Positions 36,485-44,741 are shown, counted from the stretch's first letter. The stretch: 64,000 nucleotides of DNA from Maribacter polysiphoniae (GCF_003148665.1 NZ_QGGQ01000010.1:1-64000), one strand, 5' to 3'. Notes: generated by a model not told the origin, from the letters alone. Numbers and translations: made by a program.

Positions 36485-37330
36485 TTATTCCTTGCTCCAT
36501 TTCATATTCACGGCCCATTTCGTATGAATGCCAATATCATACTCCTGCGTTTTGGTACGGTTGTCGTGGCCCAAACATTGAATTAATTCAGCATCAGCCC
36601 ATTTATAGTATTTGGTATCTCCCTTTTCCTGTAACTTCTTTAATTCTTGTCTTTGTTCTGGAGTTGGAATAATATCTAAAATGTCATACTGTAAAATCTC
36701 ATAACAGTCCCAACCTGGAGTCCTTTTTATTGGGGTCGTGATCCTTCCTTTAAAATTGTAGTTAACATAGGGAAATTTTTCTTTGTTCAATAACTTGGCT
36801 TTACCCTCAATCAACTCCTCATAAAACTCTCGCCAATGACTAATTTCACGGTCTTCCCCTTTGTTAAACCAATCCAAGAAATTAATGGCCTTTCCTGCCG
36901 GAATGAACAACGCAAAATCATCTTTCATTAAATCCTTATTCGGGAGTTTGGGGTCGTCTATGGCATCGAATTGGTTTTGCAAAAATGATCTTGTACCTTC
37001 TAATACTTTATATTTTCCACCAACTAATTGATAATGTGGAAAGTTGTTGTTCTTGACTAAGAGGTATTTATCATCTACCTTTATTCGGTATAAGTAAGCC
37101 ATAGAAAATCTGATTCTTTGTCCTCGTAAACCCAACCATTTGCTATAAATGGTTAACCACAATCTTTTACGGTTAACAATAACTGTTTCAAGAAGTAACG
37201 CGATTAAGCCAAACAGCCCAATTAGTCCTGCCCCAACAAATTCAGGTTGCAGATCAGAACCCGACAAAAAGAAGTATCCATATACAAGAACTCCTGTAAA
37301 TAAAATTGCTTGAAGTATTTTTCTTATCAT
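36485..37330 (-). CDS. cap16: CBASS effector Cap16: two membrane helices plus SMODS-associated NUDIX domain
   Basis: 281 residues. Two N-terminal membrane helices (about 7-24 and 31-49: LQAILFTGVLVYGYFFLSG, EFVGAGLIGLFGLIALLLE), then a NUDIX-like domain with the degenerate box REFYEELIEGKAKLL (about 168-182) and the conserved start FSMAYLYRIKVDDKYLLVKN. This 2TM-NUDIX layout is the Cap16 effector type of CBASS, predicted to act on the inner membrane when bound by a cyclic oligonucleotide. It is the last gene of a four-gene operon and overlaps cap6 by 4 bases. Confidence 0.8.
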   Translation of the reverse strand: MIRKILQAILFTGVLVYGYFFLSGSDLQPEFVGAGLIGLFGLIALLLETVIVNRKRLWLTIYSKWLGLRGQRIRFSMAYLYRIKVDDKYLLVKNNNFPHYQLVGGKYKVLEGTRSFLQNQFDAIDDPKLPNKDLMKDDFALFIPAGKAINFLDWFNKGEDREISHWREFYEELIEGKAKLLNKEKFPYVNYNFKGRITTPIKRTPGWDCYEILQYDILDIIPTPEQRQELKKLQEKGDTKYYKWADAELIQCLGHDNRTKTQEYDIGIHTKWAVNMKWSKE

Positions 37331-38211
37331 TTTATCGCTGGGCTAGGTTTTATTGATTTGATGGTATCTTTCAATATCGAAAATGAAAGTGGGTGGTCAG
37401 GATAAGCATTGGCTATAGCTTCCGGCAAGACTTTTAAACGAATATCAGAAAATGAATATCCCAAATCCGATTCTCCATTCGCGACTGACATTAAGGCCAA
37501 TTCATCCAATTCTTTAGTGGAAAAATTTAGCCCCTCTAAACTCTGGGCATACAGCTCTTTACACTCTTCAATTGTTGGTCGCTCAAATTCCAGTATAACC
37601 GCCGCTCTACGAAGTATAGCCTCGTCTATGAAGTGTAATCTATTGGTGGACATAAATATAATGGCTCTGCCATTCAGCTCTCTAATTTCGTCAATTTTCT
37701 GTATCAAGGTGTTTACCGCCGCCTTTTCTTCTTGATGCATTTGGTTAGTTCCACGAGTGGTTGCAATGGCATCTGCCTCGTCAATTAATAAGAAAGCAAA
37801 ACGCCTTTTACCCGCTTGGGATTTTAACTCTGAAAAGGCATCATTTACCAATTTCCCCATCTCTCCGTGCAGGCCTTCACCTCTAACGCGAGTACTTAAC
37901 TTTAGAAAGAACCCCTCTTTTTTTAGCTCTCGGGTCATCCTGTCCGCAATGGAAACAGCAGAAATCGTTTTACCGGTTCCTGCGTCTCCCGCAAGTATAA
38001 TCAAAGGGTATTTCTCTTTTAACTGTTTTATTATGGGTAGTTCGGTCTTATGATGCTTTTTGCTCCACTCCGTAAGGCTGTCCTGGTCCAAAAGCAATTT
38101 AAGGTTATTATAAATGCGCTTAAACTTACTTTCAAAACCAACCAGAGATCGGGTTTGCATCTGAACCTCATTATTAGGAAGCTCAATCGTATTATCAAAT
38201 ATTGCAGCCAT
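37327..38211 (-). CDS. cap6: TRIP13-like AAA+ ATPase of type III CBASS (Cap6)
   Basis: 294 residues. Walker A GDAGTGKT (75-82), Walker B LLIDEADA (141-148), a sensor asparagine in IIFMSTNRLHFID, and arginines in ILRRAAVILEF. TRIP13/Pch2-like ATPases remodel HORMA proteins; in CBASS type III they take apart the HORMA-CD-NTase complex and keep the system off without phage. Gene order and overlaps (1 base with the HORMA gene, 4 with cap16) support this reading over a general AAA chaperone. Confidence 0.85.
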   Translation of the reverse strand: MAAIFDNTIELPNNEVQMQTRSLVGFESKFKRIYNNLKLLLDQDSLTEWSKKHHKTELPIIKQLKEKYPLIILAGDAGTGKTISAVSIADRMTRELKKEGFFLKLSTRVRGEGLHGEMGKLVNDAFSELKSQAGKRRFAFLLIDEADAIATTRGTNQMHQEEKAAVNTLIQKIDEIRELNGRAIIFMSTNRLHFIDEAILRRAAVILEFERPTIEECKELYAQSLEGLNFSTKELDELALMSVANGESDLGYSFSDIRLKVLPEAIANAYPDHPLSFSILKDTIKSIKPSPAIK

Positions 38212-38732
38212 TATTTATAATTTGTTTTTTGAAGTTCATATCCTTTACTTGCATATAATTGAGCATTGCTAGAGGTCAAATGCGAAAATGTAGTATCATC
38301 GGATGTTGTAGTCCATCCAATCTTGAAATCATTAGTAGTATAAAAGTCTTTTTTTTGTTGACTAGAAAGGCCATGCCATTTGGCAGTATAAGAGAGGTAT
38401 ACGGTTAAGTAAGTGTCGTCAATATTTTGCCAGTCATTATTACGGCCAGCTCTATCACTATCTGATTTGCCGCCTTCTTCATTAATCTTAAATTTTGCAG
38501 CTCTAATTGTATAATCATTTGACCTACGCTTAAGCGCAATTGATACCTTATCAAGGTATTTATTCTCCGCAAGCTTTATGATGTCATGAATTACTTTATC
38601 CACGTAATCAGAAGACCATTTACCAGTTCTCCTAGCAATTGTGCGAATATCTGCTTCGCAGCTTTCAAAAGTTTTTCTGATATCTACTACCGTGTAGGTA
38701 TTGGTGTTTGTCTGTGTATTATACATAATCAA
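38211..38732 (-). CDS. cap7: HORMA-domain peptide sensor of type III CBASS (Cap7)
   Basis: 173 residues. Sequence alone is weakly distinctive: NTYTVVDIRKTFESCEADIRTIARRTGKW, WQNIDDTYLTVYLSYTAKWHGL, FKIGWTTTSDDTTFSHL. The size, central helix and long C-terminal region able to act as a safety belt fit bacterial HORMA proteins, and it sits exactly between the CD-NTase and TRIP13 genes as in known type III CBASS operons. It would bind a phage-derived peptide and activate the CD-NTase. Overlaps the CD-NTase gene by 4 bases. Confidence 0.7.
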   Translation of the reverse strand: MIMYNTQTNTNTYTVVDIRKTFESCEADIRTIARRTGKWSSDYVDKVIHDIIKLAENKYLDKVSIALKRRSNDYTIRAAKFKINEEGGKSDSDRAGRNNDWQNIDDTYLTVYLSYTAKWHGLSSQQKKDFYTTNDFKIGWTTTSDDTTFSHLTSSNAQLYASKGYELQKTNYK

Positions 38733-39709
38733 TTAAGGCTAAATGTTGGACCAAAAACACGCTTCCATTCTTCGGTGGTCGCGCCTTCATTATTTCTTGA
38801 TTGAGCAAGATTTAGAGAATCGAATGCGTCTTCGGCTTCATCGATAATCTCTTGCCATTTAGAAGTATTAATTTTCTTAGCGGAGTTATTTTCATTATTC
38901 GTATCATCAGCAATATAGATTGGAGTGCTATAATATGGAATACTGTTAATGGCGTGGTCGAATGAAATCTCCGGAAAACTTGACTCGCTCAAAAATTGAA
39001 AAAACCTTATTATGCCCTCTTCGATACCTGTTTCTACACCTCTGGTGGCATCTAAATAAGCTACGATCAATTCAATGGAAAATGAAGAGATACCGGGTTC
39101 ATCTTCATAAGGTTTTAGTTCTTTGTAATTCTTCCACCATTTTAATGCTCTCACAATAGAAGAGTAGGACGGATTATTGCGACGAAGGCTATTAGAAAAA
39201 TCAAGATGATTTTCTACACTGGTAATGTACTTACCACCACCACCTCTTTGTGGCTGCCAAACATATTTTTCCGGATTCTCAATGGGTACCACTGGGACTA
39301 TATCTACTTCCAATCCTGAACCGGAAAACCTGATTTTAATTGATTTGGTGTTTCCTTTGGCATCAACATCGCGCCTAATGTCCTTTTGAGGGTATATTTC
39401 TTTTAGATATCCTACGATAAAGTCGTGCAATTTTGACAAGTCATTCTGTATGTTATCATCGCCTGAAACATATAGGACTAAATCAATATCTATGGGATTA
39501 TCCCCTGTTGGGCGAAGAATTGTATGTTTTTTCCAAGACCCGGCTAATAGGAACTTTGTAACCTTCAATCCGTTGCTATCGTCATTTTGAATTTTATCCT
39601 CTAATTTTTTCTTCAGGTTGTTAATCTGGTCTCTGTATTTGCCCATATTGTCCTTATGCAACTTTATTTTATCAATAAAAGGACGAAGACTGTTGTTATC
39701 TAATTTCAT
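38729..39709 (-). CDS. cdnC: CD-NTase (SMODS nucleotidyltransferase) of type III CBASS
   Basis: 326 residues. Nucleotidyltransferase core: LLAGSWKKHT (GS at 57-58) followed by DID at 74-76 and a third acidic residue in GLEVDIVPVVP (D136), all intact. FSIELIVAYLD and the helical C-terminal part match SMODS enzymes. On phage infection it would make a cyclic di- or trinucleotide that triggers Cap16. It is the first gene of the operon. The clade letter C is inferred from the HORMA/TRIP13 partners and is less certain than the family. Confidence 0.85.
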   Translation of the reverse strand: MKLDNNSLRPFIDKIKLHKDNMGKYRDQINNLKKKLEDKIQNDDSNGLKVTKFLLAGSWKKHTILRPTGDNPIDIDLVLYVSGDDNIQNDLSKLHDFIVGYLKEIYPQKDIRRDVDAKGNTKSIKIRFSGSGLEVDIVPVVPIENPEKYVWQPQRGGGGKYITSVENHLDFSNSLRRNNPSYSSIVRALKWWKNYKELKPYEDEPGISSFSIELIVAYLDATRGVETGIEEGIIRFFQFLSESSFPEISFDHAINSIPYYSTPIYIADDTNNENNSAKKINTSKWQEIIDEAEDAFDSLNLAQSRNNEGATTEEWKRVFGPTFSLN

Positions 39710-39839
39710 TCCAATATATGTTTCTTAACATTTTCTTTTCAATTTTTACGCCAACCTATTATTTTGATCTATTATGACAATTTGACTGATTATAGATCAT
39801 TATTATGGCAGCCCCATCTATGAAACCGCCATAATCAGC

Positions 39840-39941
39840 CTACGAGTTAGATTGTTCTAACATTGAAGCTATGCCACTAATAACAATAAGAGTCGCAAGG
39901 CCAAAGACGATAACTTTTGCTATATCGCCTCTAACATTCAT
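39840..39941 (-). CDS. small single-helix membrane peptide upstream of the CBASS operon
   Basis: 33 residues (MNVRGDIAKVIVFGLATLIV, then ISGIASMLEQSNS) from an ATG at 39941. One strong membrane helix at about 8-26. It lies between the CBASS operon and the basic small gene, same strand as CBASS. Too short for firm support; no family recognised. The rest of the gap 39710-40321 holds no other gene besides the basic peptide gene. Confidence 0.4.
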   Translation of the reverse strand: MNVRGDIAKVIVFGLATLIVISGIASMLEQSNS

Positions 39942-40051
39942 ACAATTATTTTTATGACATACACAAAGCTCTACCTTTGAGAAATTAATATTATTCATAA
40001 AATGAATTTAAGATTAAATAATCTCCATTTAGAGCTGTGGATTTTCGCTCG

Positions 40052-40177
40052 TTACTTACCCTTGCTGTCTTTCCTATTGCTTCTGATATGTTCCTTGACG
40101 GTTATAGTTTTGCCGCCTACTTTTCGTTTGTGCTCTGGTATTCTGTTGAACTTTTTACCTGATGAATCTTTCGCCAT
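40052..40177 (-). CDS. small basic protein
   Basis: 41 residues from the ATG at 40177 (MAKDSSGKKFNRIPEHKRKV, then GGKTITVKEHIRSNRKDSKG). A longer frame from 40246 lacks support. About a third of the residues are K or R, so nucleic-acid binding is plausible. It is divergent from the sigma-factor gene at 40322, 145 bases away. Confidence 0.5.
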   Translation of the reverse strand: MAKDSSGKKFNRIPEHKRKVGGKTITVKEHIRSNRKDSKGK

Positions 40178-40321
40178 AATATTAATTTTTAAGTTTGTAG
40201 GGATTTTCTTTATATTTGAACCACCCCAAGAATTATTTAATAGCATTTACTGTTTATACAGTGGTTTTATGAGTGCCACTCACTCATATACCTTAATAGA
40301 TATATCCGTTTTGGTATATAG

Positions 40322-41005
40322 ATGAATACAGATACCGGTCAAGACATAGATTTCGAAAAAATGCCTAGCGTTGAACTGTTAGAGTACATTTCTTTTAAAG
40401 AAGAATTCCCCGCTGAGGCGCAGTTGGCCTTTGCGCAATTCTGCTTTCGTTTTGAGAAGGATGTAAAAAGGAAATCTGAAATCTACTGCAACAAATATGG
40501 ATATAACGAGGTCGTTGCTTTGGAAATAGCAAATTGCACATTTTCTAGGGTATGGAAGTACCCTACTTTTAAGAAAGAAAAAGCTAAGGCCAAAGATTTT
40601 GACAAGGCCATTTTGCTATGGATGAATCCGATTTTGTATACCCAGATTATAAAATATGGAGAATATAATACTTGTGCGGAACCAACAGAGGAGGAAGATT
40701 TAAGTTTGGTCAACGATGCCGAAGGATTGGTTGAAAGATTGAATATAGATAGTGTTGAGGCCAAAAGGGAGGTAGTGGCCAAAATGAAAACAATAGACAG
40801 CGCCCTAACACAATTGACCGAGAAACACCGTATTATATATTTTACCTACCGAGCCTATCAAAAAGAAGGTAAAAAAGTTCCAAGAACGATTACCCGACTA
40901 CTAAGAGAAAAACTCTCTTTGACCCAAAAGTCTGTGAACACTTATTACGGAGATGCGAACAGACACGTTACGAACTACCTAAACATTATTAATGGCAAAG
41001 TCTAA
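40322..41005 (+). CDS. sigma-70-like factor, first gene of a sigma/ImmA-IrrE operon
   Basis: 227 residues. A region-2-like helix set (AFAQFCFRFEKDVKRKSEIYCNKYGYNEVVALEIANCTFSRVWK, about 38-82) and a C-terminal region-4-like part (ALTQLTEKHRIIYFTYRAYQ, KVPRTITRLLREKLSLTQKSVNTYYGDANRHV). It lacks a strong -10 recognition signature, so it is a diverged ECF-like sigma or a regulator built from one. It overlaps the next gene by 14 bases. With the downstream protease this forms a switch-like operon divergent from CBASS. Confidence 0.65.
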   Translation: MNTDTGQDIDFEKMPSVELLEYISFKEEFPAEAQLAFAQFCFRFEKDVKRKSEIYCNKYGYNEVVALEIANCTFSRVWKYPTFKKEKAKAKDFDKAILLWMNPILYTQIIKYGEYNTCAEPTEEEDLSLVNDAEGLVERLNIDSVEAKREVVAKMKTIDSALTQLTEKHRIIYFTYRAYQKEGKKVPRTITRLLREKLSLTQKSVNTYYGDANRHVTNYLNIINGKV

Positions 41006-41333
41006 AAAAATAGGATTAATCGAAGTGGAACACTTGGATAGTTGGTTGAGCTCCACAGGTTATCTGTTTCCGAGCAACGAACTAGAACTCGACAGATTTA
41101 ATAAACTGTATGAAGATTATGACTATAAATTAGATGATACTTCCATTGACCCTGTTGCAATAATCAATAGTACTTTCCATAGAGAACCCAAGGTTATAAC
41201 TATGTTTGAGGAAGATCTTGATGTTGATATAGAGAGTTTAAGAATGGTAGCTAGAAAGGGAAAGGAAAAGCTACCACAGCACATTATAGAAAAAATGCGT
41301 AGAAATCACAATAGAGACTCTGGTGATCAGTAA
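40992..41333 (+). CDS. unknown 113-aa protein between sigma factor and ImmA/IrrE protease
   Basis: A soluble acidic protein: IEVEHLDSWLSSTGYLFPSNELELDRFNKLYEDYDYKLDD, then VIT-type strands and a basic tail (KGKEKLPQHIIEKMRRNHNRDSG). No family recognised. Its overlap with both neighbours (14 and 11 bases) and its position suggest an anti-sigma factor or protease substrate, which is inference only. Confidence 0.65.
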   Translation: MAKSKKIGLIEVEHLDSWLSSTGYLFPSNELELDRFNKLYEDYDYKLDDTSIDPVAIINSTFHREPKVITMFEEDLDVDIESLRMVARKGKEKLPQHIIEKMRRNHNRDSGDQ

Positions 41334-42111
41334 AAGACAGAGTATAAAGGTATTAGCAGAAACAATAGCACTGGAATATCAAGAAAAAATTACTCCCCTT
41401 GATAAAATAGTCGATGATGAAGGCTTGTCTGTGTTTTATGATAGTTATGGCAAAGATACATTTGATGGAATGACCTTCTACGAAAATGGCGAGTTTTCAA
41501 TACATATTAATACGGACTTAGGAAATAAGCATAATTCAGCAAGAGGTAGATTTACACTTGCTCATGAACTTGGACATTACTACATAGATGCCCATAGATT
41601 AGGTCTTAAAAAAGGATTGTTAAAACCCCACTCCTCTAGAACGAACCAAAAGCAATTTAATAAAATAGAAAGTGAGGCGGATTATTTTGCTTCATGTTTG
41701 TTGATGCCGGAAGAAAGATTCTCAAAAGATTTTCACAAGAAGCAATTCAGCATAGAACTTATCGATTTTTTGAAAGACGAATACAATGTCAGTAGGACGG
41801 CCTGTGCTTTTAGGTTTGCGGGAATTGGCAATCATTCAATTATGATAATCTACGGCGAAAATGGGAATGTTATTTGGAAGCATTATAGTAAAGACTTTCG
41901 ATACAAGTATTTGTTATATCAAAATAAAGTTGCACCTAAAACTGTAATGGGCGAATATTTTGCAGAAATTAATGAAAACCTATTCAAAAAAGAAGAAATC
42001 TGGGCTGTCGACATATTCAATTATGTGAAAGATGATGATTCTCACAGGAAGTTCTTTGAGCAGTGCATAACGTATAAGGGTAGAGCCCTCAGTATAATTT
42101 GGGAAGAGTGA
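41323..42111 (+). CDS. ImmA/IrrE-family metalloprotease
   Basis: 262 residues from a GTG start. An intact zinc-peptidase motif AHELGHYYID (HExxH at about 87-91) with the third ligand glutamate in ESEADYFASCLLMPEE, the ImmA/IrrE pattern, preceded by RGRFTLAHE. Enzymes of this family cleave repressors or anti-sigma-type proteins on DNA damage or phage cues. Here the likely target is one of the two preceding gene products. The C-terminal third has no assigned fold. Confidence 0.85.
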   Translation: MISKRQSIKVLAETIALEYQEKITPLDKIVDDEGLSVFYDSYGKDTFDGMTFYENGEFSIHINTDLGNKHNSARGRFTLAHELGHYYIDAHRLGLKKGLLKPHSSRTNQKQFNKIESEADYFASCLLMPEERFSKDFHKKQFSIELIDFLKDEYNVSRTACAFRFAGIGNHSIMIIYGENGNVIWKHYSKDFRYKYLLYQNKVAPKTVMGEYFAEINENLFKKEEIWAVDIFNYVKDDDSHRKFFEQCITYKGRALSIIWEE

Positions 42112-42135
42112 TATATAGTTGAAATAAAGGATTGT

Positions 42136-42573
42136 ATGAGTAATAAGTCAATACAGAAAATTAGGGAGCAAAGAATTGAGATGAATTCTCAAATCGATAA
42201 ACTTTATAACTCCGTTAAATCTTTAAGTACTAGTAGAGAAAAGGCAATACAAATATTAGAAAGATTTGAGGATATTGATTCAAAGAAAAAAGATAAGCTA
42301 CAAGAAGAACTTAAAACTCGAAGGCTAGTTCATTCATTGGATAGGAATATCGAAGATGCAGAAAGGGCTTTAGCTAATGCTGTTTCAGAGAGATTTAGTT
42401 TAAATACAGATTTTCTAAGCGTTCAGTTACTGGAGTTAAGCATTCGACTTCAAGAACAAACCAAGGCAAGCAAAAAAGCTTCAAAACGACAAAGAAAGCT
42501 TACTTGGGCGATTGTAATAATTGGCGTTTCTAGTTTACTAGTGACCATATCTCAATTATTTGAATGGATTTAA
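42136..42573 (+). CDS. coiled-coil protein with one C-terminal membrane helix
   Basis: 145 residues. Long helical coil (about 10-115, KIREQRIEMNSQIDKLYNSVKSL..., SLDRNIEDAERALANAVSERF) then a membrane helix at about 124-140 (TWAIVIIGVSSLLVTI). It would be anchored in a membrane with the coil in the cytoplasm, as in some defence and signalling proteins. First unit of the motif-separated array. The stop codon is joined directly to a motif copy. Confidence 0.65.
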   Translation: MSNKSIQKIREQRIEMNSQIDKLYNSVKSLSTSREKAIQILERFEDIDSKKKDKLQEELKTRRLVHSLDRNIEDAERALANAVSERFSLNTDFLSVQLLELSIRLQEQTKASKKASKRQRKLTWAIVIIGVSSLLVTISQLFEWI

Positions 42574-42588
42574 AAGTTCAAATAAAGG

Positions 42589-42750
42589 ATGGATAGAAAG
42601 GATTTTAAAAATCAAAGTTTTAAAGAAAAAGTTCAAAATATATTTGCTCTTATAATTTTGATAGTCATAGTTCTTTTTATCATTAGCCAATGCGGAGGAG
42701 GAAATTCATCCTATAAATCTTCTACAAGAGGATTGATGATAAGCCAATGA
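42589..42750 (+). CDS. 53-aa membrane peptide
   Basis: From the ATG at 42589, placed inside the end of a motif copy. Charged N-terminus (MDRKDFKNQSFKEKVQ), one hydrophobic helix (LIILIVIVLFII) and then SQCGGGNSSYKSS. Small and unknown, but in the same place and orientation as its neighbours, which supports it as a real unit. Confidence 0.5.
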   Translation: MDRKDFKNQSFKEKVQNIFALIILIVIVLFIISQCGGGNSSYKSSTRGLMISQ

Positions 42751-42806
42751 AAAGATTATCGAAATCTAGAATCATAAAAGCCTTAATAAACCATAAACTT
42801 TAATCT

Positions 42807-42914
42807 ATGGCATTACTAACCAAACTTGACTGGTTATTTGTTGGAGGTATAATAATCGGGCTAATAGTTTTGTATCTGGTGTTTATAAATCCAAACAATT
42901 GGGATGATGATTAA
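42807..42914 (+). CDS. 35-aa membrane peptide
   Basis: MALLTKLDWLFVGGIIIGLI then VLYLVFINPNNWDDD: one hydrophobic helix and an acidic tail. No motif copy directly precedes it (the sequence AGCCTTAATAAACCATAAACTTT is at most a decayed one), and a diverged one follows at 42916. Confidence 0.4.
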   Translation: MALLTKLDWLFVGGIIIGLIVLYLVFINPNNWDDD

Positions 42915-42935
42915 TAAGTATAATTTAACGATTGA

Positions 42936-43178
42936 TTGGAAAAGATTAAAGACTTCGTAATACATGTTTTGGATGTATATCCCATTTACTCGGGTATCTT
43001 CATGATTGTGTGTGGGATATTAATTTTCAACTATCAATATAGCAAGAAAGAATCTTGCAAGATGAGCAAACATGGATTAGCATCTTGGAAAGCTTTTGTA
43101 AACACTTGGGCTATAGTAATAATGCTTCTTCTTTGGGGCTTGATACTAATAATTAGAAATATTAATAAGAGTCTATAA
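42936..43178 (+). CDS. two-helix small membrane protein
   Basis: 80 residues from a TTG start two bases after a diverged motif copy. Membrane helices at about 15-31 (YPIYSGIFMIVCGILIF) and 56-72 (WAIVIMLLLWGLILIIR), with a basic loop (YSKKESCKMSKHG). Unknown function. The next motif copy begins at its stop codon. Confidence 0.55.
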   Translation: MEKIKDFVIHVLDVYPIYSGIFMIVCGILIFNYQYSKKESCKMSKHGLASWKAFVNTWAIVIMLLLWGLILIIRNINKSL

Positions 43179-43227
43179 AGTTCAAATAAAGGATTAACCT
43201 TCTTAAACTGGATAAATAACCAAACCA

Positions 43228-43872
43228 TTGAAATCATCAGAATCACGAAAAATAGGGACAAACAAATATTTGGAGTCAAAAGGAATTCCGATTTGTGAAC
43301 ACCTACCTTTAGTTGCAAATAGTCAAGAAGTAATTCTGAGGAGGCCATCTGAAATTGCATCTAGGATTATGATATTAACTGGCATAATTGACACAGCTTT
43401 CGATGAAGACAGAAAAGAAATAGTAAGTTGGTTAAAGGAGATCAATCTATGGACAGGTGTCTCAAATTCCGAAAAGGAATACTTGAAAAAAAAGAGTTTA
43501 ACCAAAGAAGATAAAATCGCTGCGAGTTGGCGAACCGAAGCTGTAAACGTGCTTTTCTGGTCTCTTGGGATGGTTGACATACTTAATGAACCAATTGAAG
43601 AATGTAACTTAACTAAAGCACATGAAGGAACAAAAGGAAAATATGGTTCATTGAATAATTTCATTGGGCAATCCGAAATTCGGAGTACTGAGGAAATACT
43701 TGATCAAACCGACCTTATTTATCGAATTCTTTGGGCAATAAGGGATGCTAGATTAAATAATAGACCTTATCCTAATGGTTATAATCCCTCTATTGTTTAT
43801 GAAAGACATTATGCCCTGAATTGGATTACATGCTATCAAGAAGATTGGGATGATATAACAACAGATACCTAA
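43228..43872 (+). CDS. DUF4272-domain protein
   Basis: 214 residues from a TTG start. IPICEHLPLV...EVILRRPSEIASRIMILTGIIDTAFDE, SWRTEAVNVLFWSLGMV and DLIYRILWAIRDARLN...YERHYALNWITCY match the helical DUF4272 family, common in variable arrays and next to toxin immunity genes in Gram-negative bacteria. Biochemical role is unknown. It lies 31 bases after a motif copy. Confidence 0.75.
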   Translation: MKSSESRKIGTNKYLESKGIPICEHLPLVANSQEVILRRPSEIASRIMILTGIIDTAFDEDRKEIVSWLKEINLWTGVSNSEKEYLKKKSLTKEDKIAASWRTEAVNVLFWSLGMVDILNEPIEECNLTKAHEGTKGKYGSLNNFIGQSEIRSTEEILDQTDLIYRILWAIRDARLNNRPYPNGYNPSIVYERHYALNWITCYQEDWDDITTDT

Positions 43873-43920
43873 ATTACGTTTGTAAAAAGTTCAAAAAAAG
43901 GATACCCAAACAATTTTTTT

Positions 43921-44241
43921 ATGTCAAAAGATATTGATGTAGATATTTTACTCTTACTCCTTCTGCTAGGAGTGGGAATAATTCCTTGGCTAATTAAACG
44001 TTGGAGATTTAACCTAAAGAAAAAAAGTCGTCAAAACTATTATCGTAAAACCTATTTAAAATCAGCTGCATGGAAAAGAAAACGTTATGTCGTTCTAAAA
44101 CGAGATAATTGGAAATGTGTTTATTGCGGCAAAAGAGACACACAAGTTCATCATAAAAGGTACTCGAAGAAAAATATTGGCAAAGAACCTATTAAATGGT
44201 TGGTTTCAATTTGTAAGTCATGTCATGATGAATTGCATTAA
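43921..44241 (+). CDS. HNH endonuclease-like protein with N-terminal membrane helix
   Basis: 106 residues. One helix at about 8-25 (ILLLLLLLGVGIIPWLIKRW), then a compact HNH domain: VLKRDNWKCVYCGKRDTQVHHKRYSKKN, with WLVSICKSCHDELH as the second metal CxxC pair. Ligands C-x2-C...H-H...C-x2-C...H look complete. A membrane-tethered small HNH nuclease is an unusual combination; a defence or DNA-entry role can be imagined but is not shown. Confidence 0.75.
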   Translation: MSKDIDVDILLLLLLLGVGIIPWLIKRWRFNLKKKSRQNYYRKTYLKSAAWKRKRYVVLKRDNWKCVYCGKRDTQVHHKRYSKKNIGKEPIKWLVSICKSCHDELH

Positions 44242-44288
44242 GAAAGACTTAATTTGCCAGCGAAATAAAAGTTCAATAAAACGATTGC

Positions 44289-44708
44289 ATGAAAATTAAG
44301 CGTTATCAGATCTTTCTTGTCGTTCTACTTTTTTCATTGAATGGTTTATCTCAAACAAAAGACCATCTTAAGAAAGAGACAGCTATAAACCCCTTGCTTG
44401 GACAATGGGAAGCTTATAAGAAAACGGATTTGGATGGATGTGATGGAAGTGATGTAACTTTTAATGGTTTACCATATACAGTTAAATTAGAGTTGATTTT
44501 TTTAGATGGCGATAAATCCTTTTTTAATAATGGAGAGGGTAGGTTGGAGACAAGTTATACTCTAAAAGAAGATACACTGAAAGTTTCTCGTTTTACCTAT
44601 TCCATTATAAAAATCATAGGTTCAGAATTAGTATTAAAGGAGGAAAAGCTAATTGGCAAGCTTATTTATCTGAAAAAAGTAGGGGATTATCCTATAACAA
44701 AGAATTGA
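44289..44708 (+). CDS. secreted small beta-barrel (lipocalin-like) protein
   Basis: 139 residues. Signal peptide MKIKRYQIFLVVLLFSLNGLS, then LLGQWEAYKKTDLDG, FFNNGEGRLETSYTLKEDTLKVS and ELVLKEEKL, the G-x-W and beta-hairpin pattern of small lipocalin-like domains. Similar in layout to the Rhs-linked lipoprotein at 1446. Last complete unit of the array. Confidence 0.65.
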   Translation: MKIKRYQIFLVVLLFSLNGLSQTKDHLKKETAINPLLGQWEAYKKTDLDGCDGSDVTFNGLPYTVKLELIFLDGDKSFFNNGEGRLETSYTLKEDTLKVSRFTYSIIKIIGSELVLKEEKLIGKLIYLKKVGDYPITKN

Positions 44709-44741
44709 TTTAAAGTCTAAATAAACGATAGAATTTTAAGC

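Larger units (their letters stand above)
42117..44731 (+). repeat. family of 18-20 bp motifs separating single-gene units (cassette-like array)
   Basis: Consensus AAGTTCAAATAAACGATTG (G or C at the variable position, sometimes AAAGGAT). Copies at 42117-42134, 42574-42592, 42916-42934 (diverged), 43178-43196, 43887-43904, 44269-44287 and 44713-44731. They start 0-30 bases after a stop codon and lie 0-35 bases before the next start, all in one orientation. A 13-bp arm of the same sequence is at 20273-20285, and its reverse complement lies near 26472-26492. No copy is seen in the tra, mob, RM or CBASS genes. The motif could be a recombination site, or a conserved translation or transcription signal. 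Confidence 0.6.

Noticed and set aside
36300-36527. 75-aa plus-strand frame between hsdR and cap16
   Set aside because: It overlaps the 3' end of cap16 on the other strand, has no recognisable features and no upstream signal. The 243-bp gap holds nothing else clear.
42117-44731. classical integron cassette array with attC sites
   Set aside because: The motif does not contain the attC core boxes, long imperfect palindromes are absent between units, and no IntI-type integrase is in the window. Kept only as an integron-like finding.
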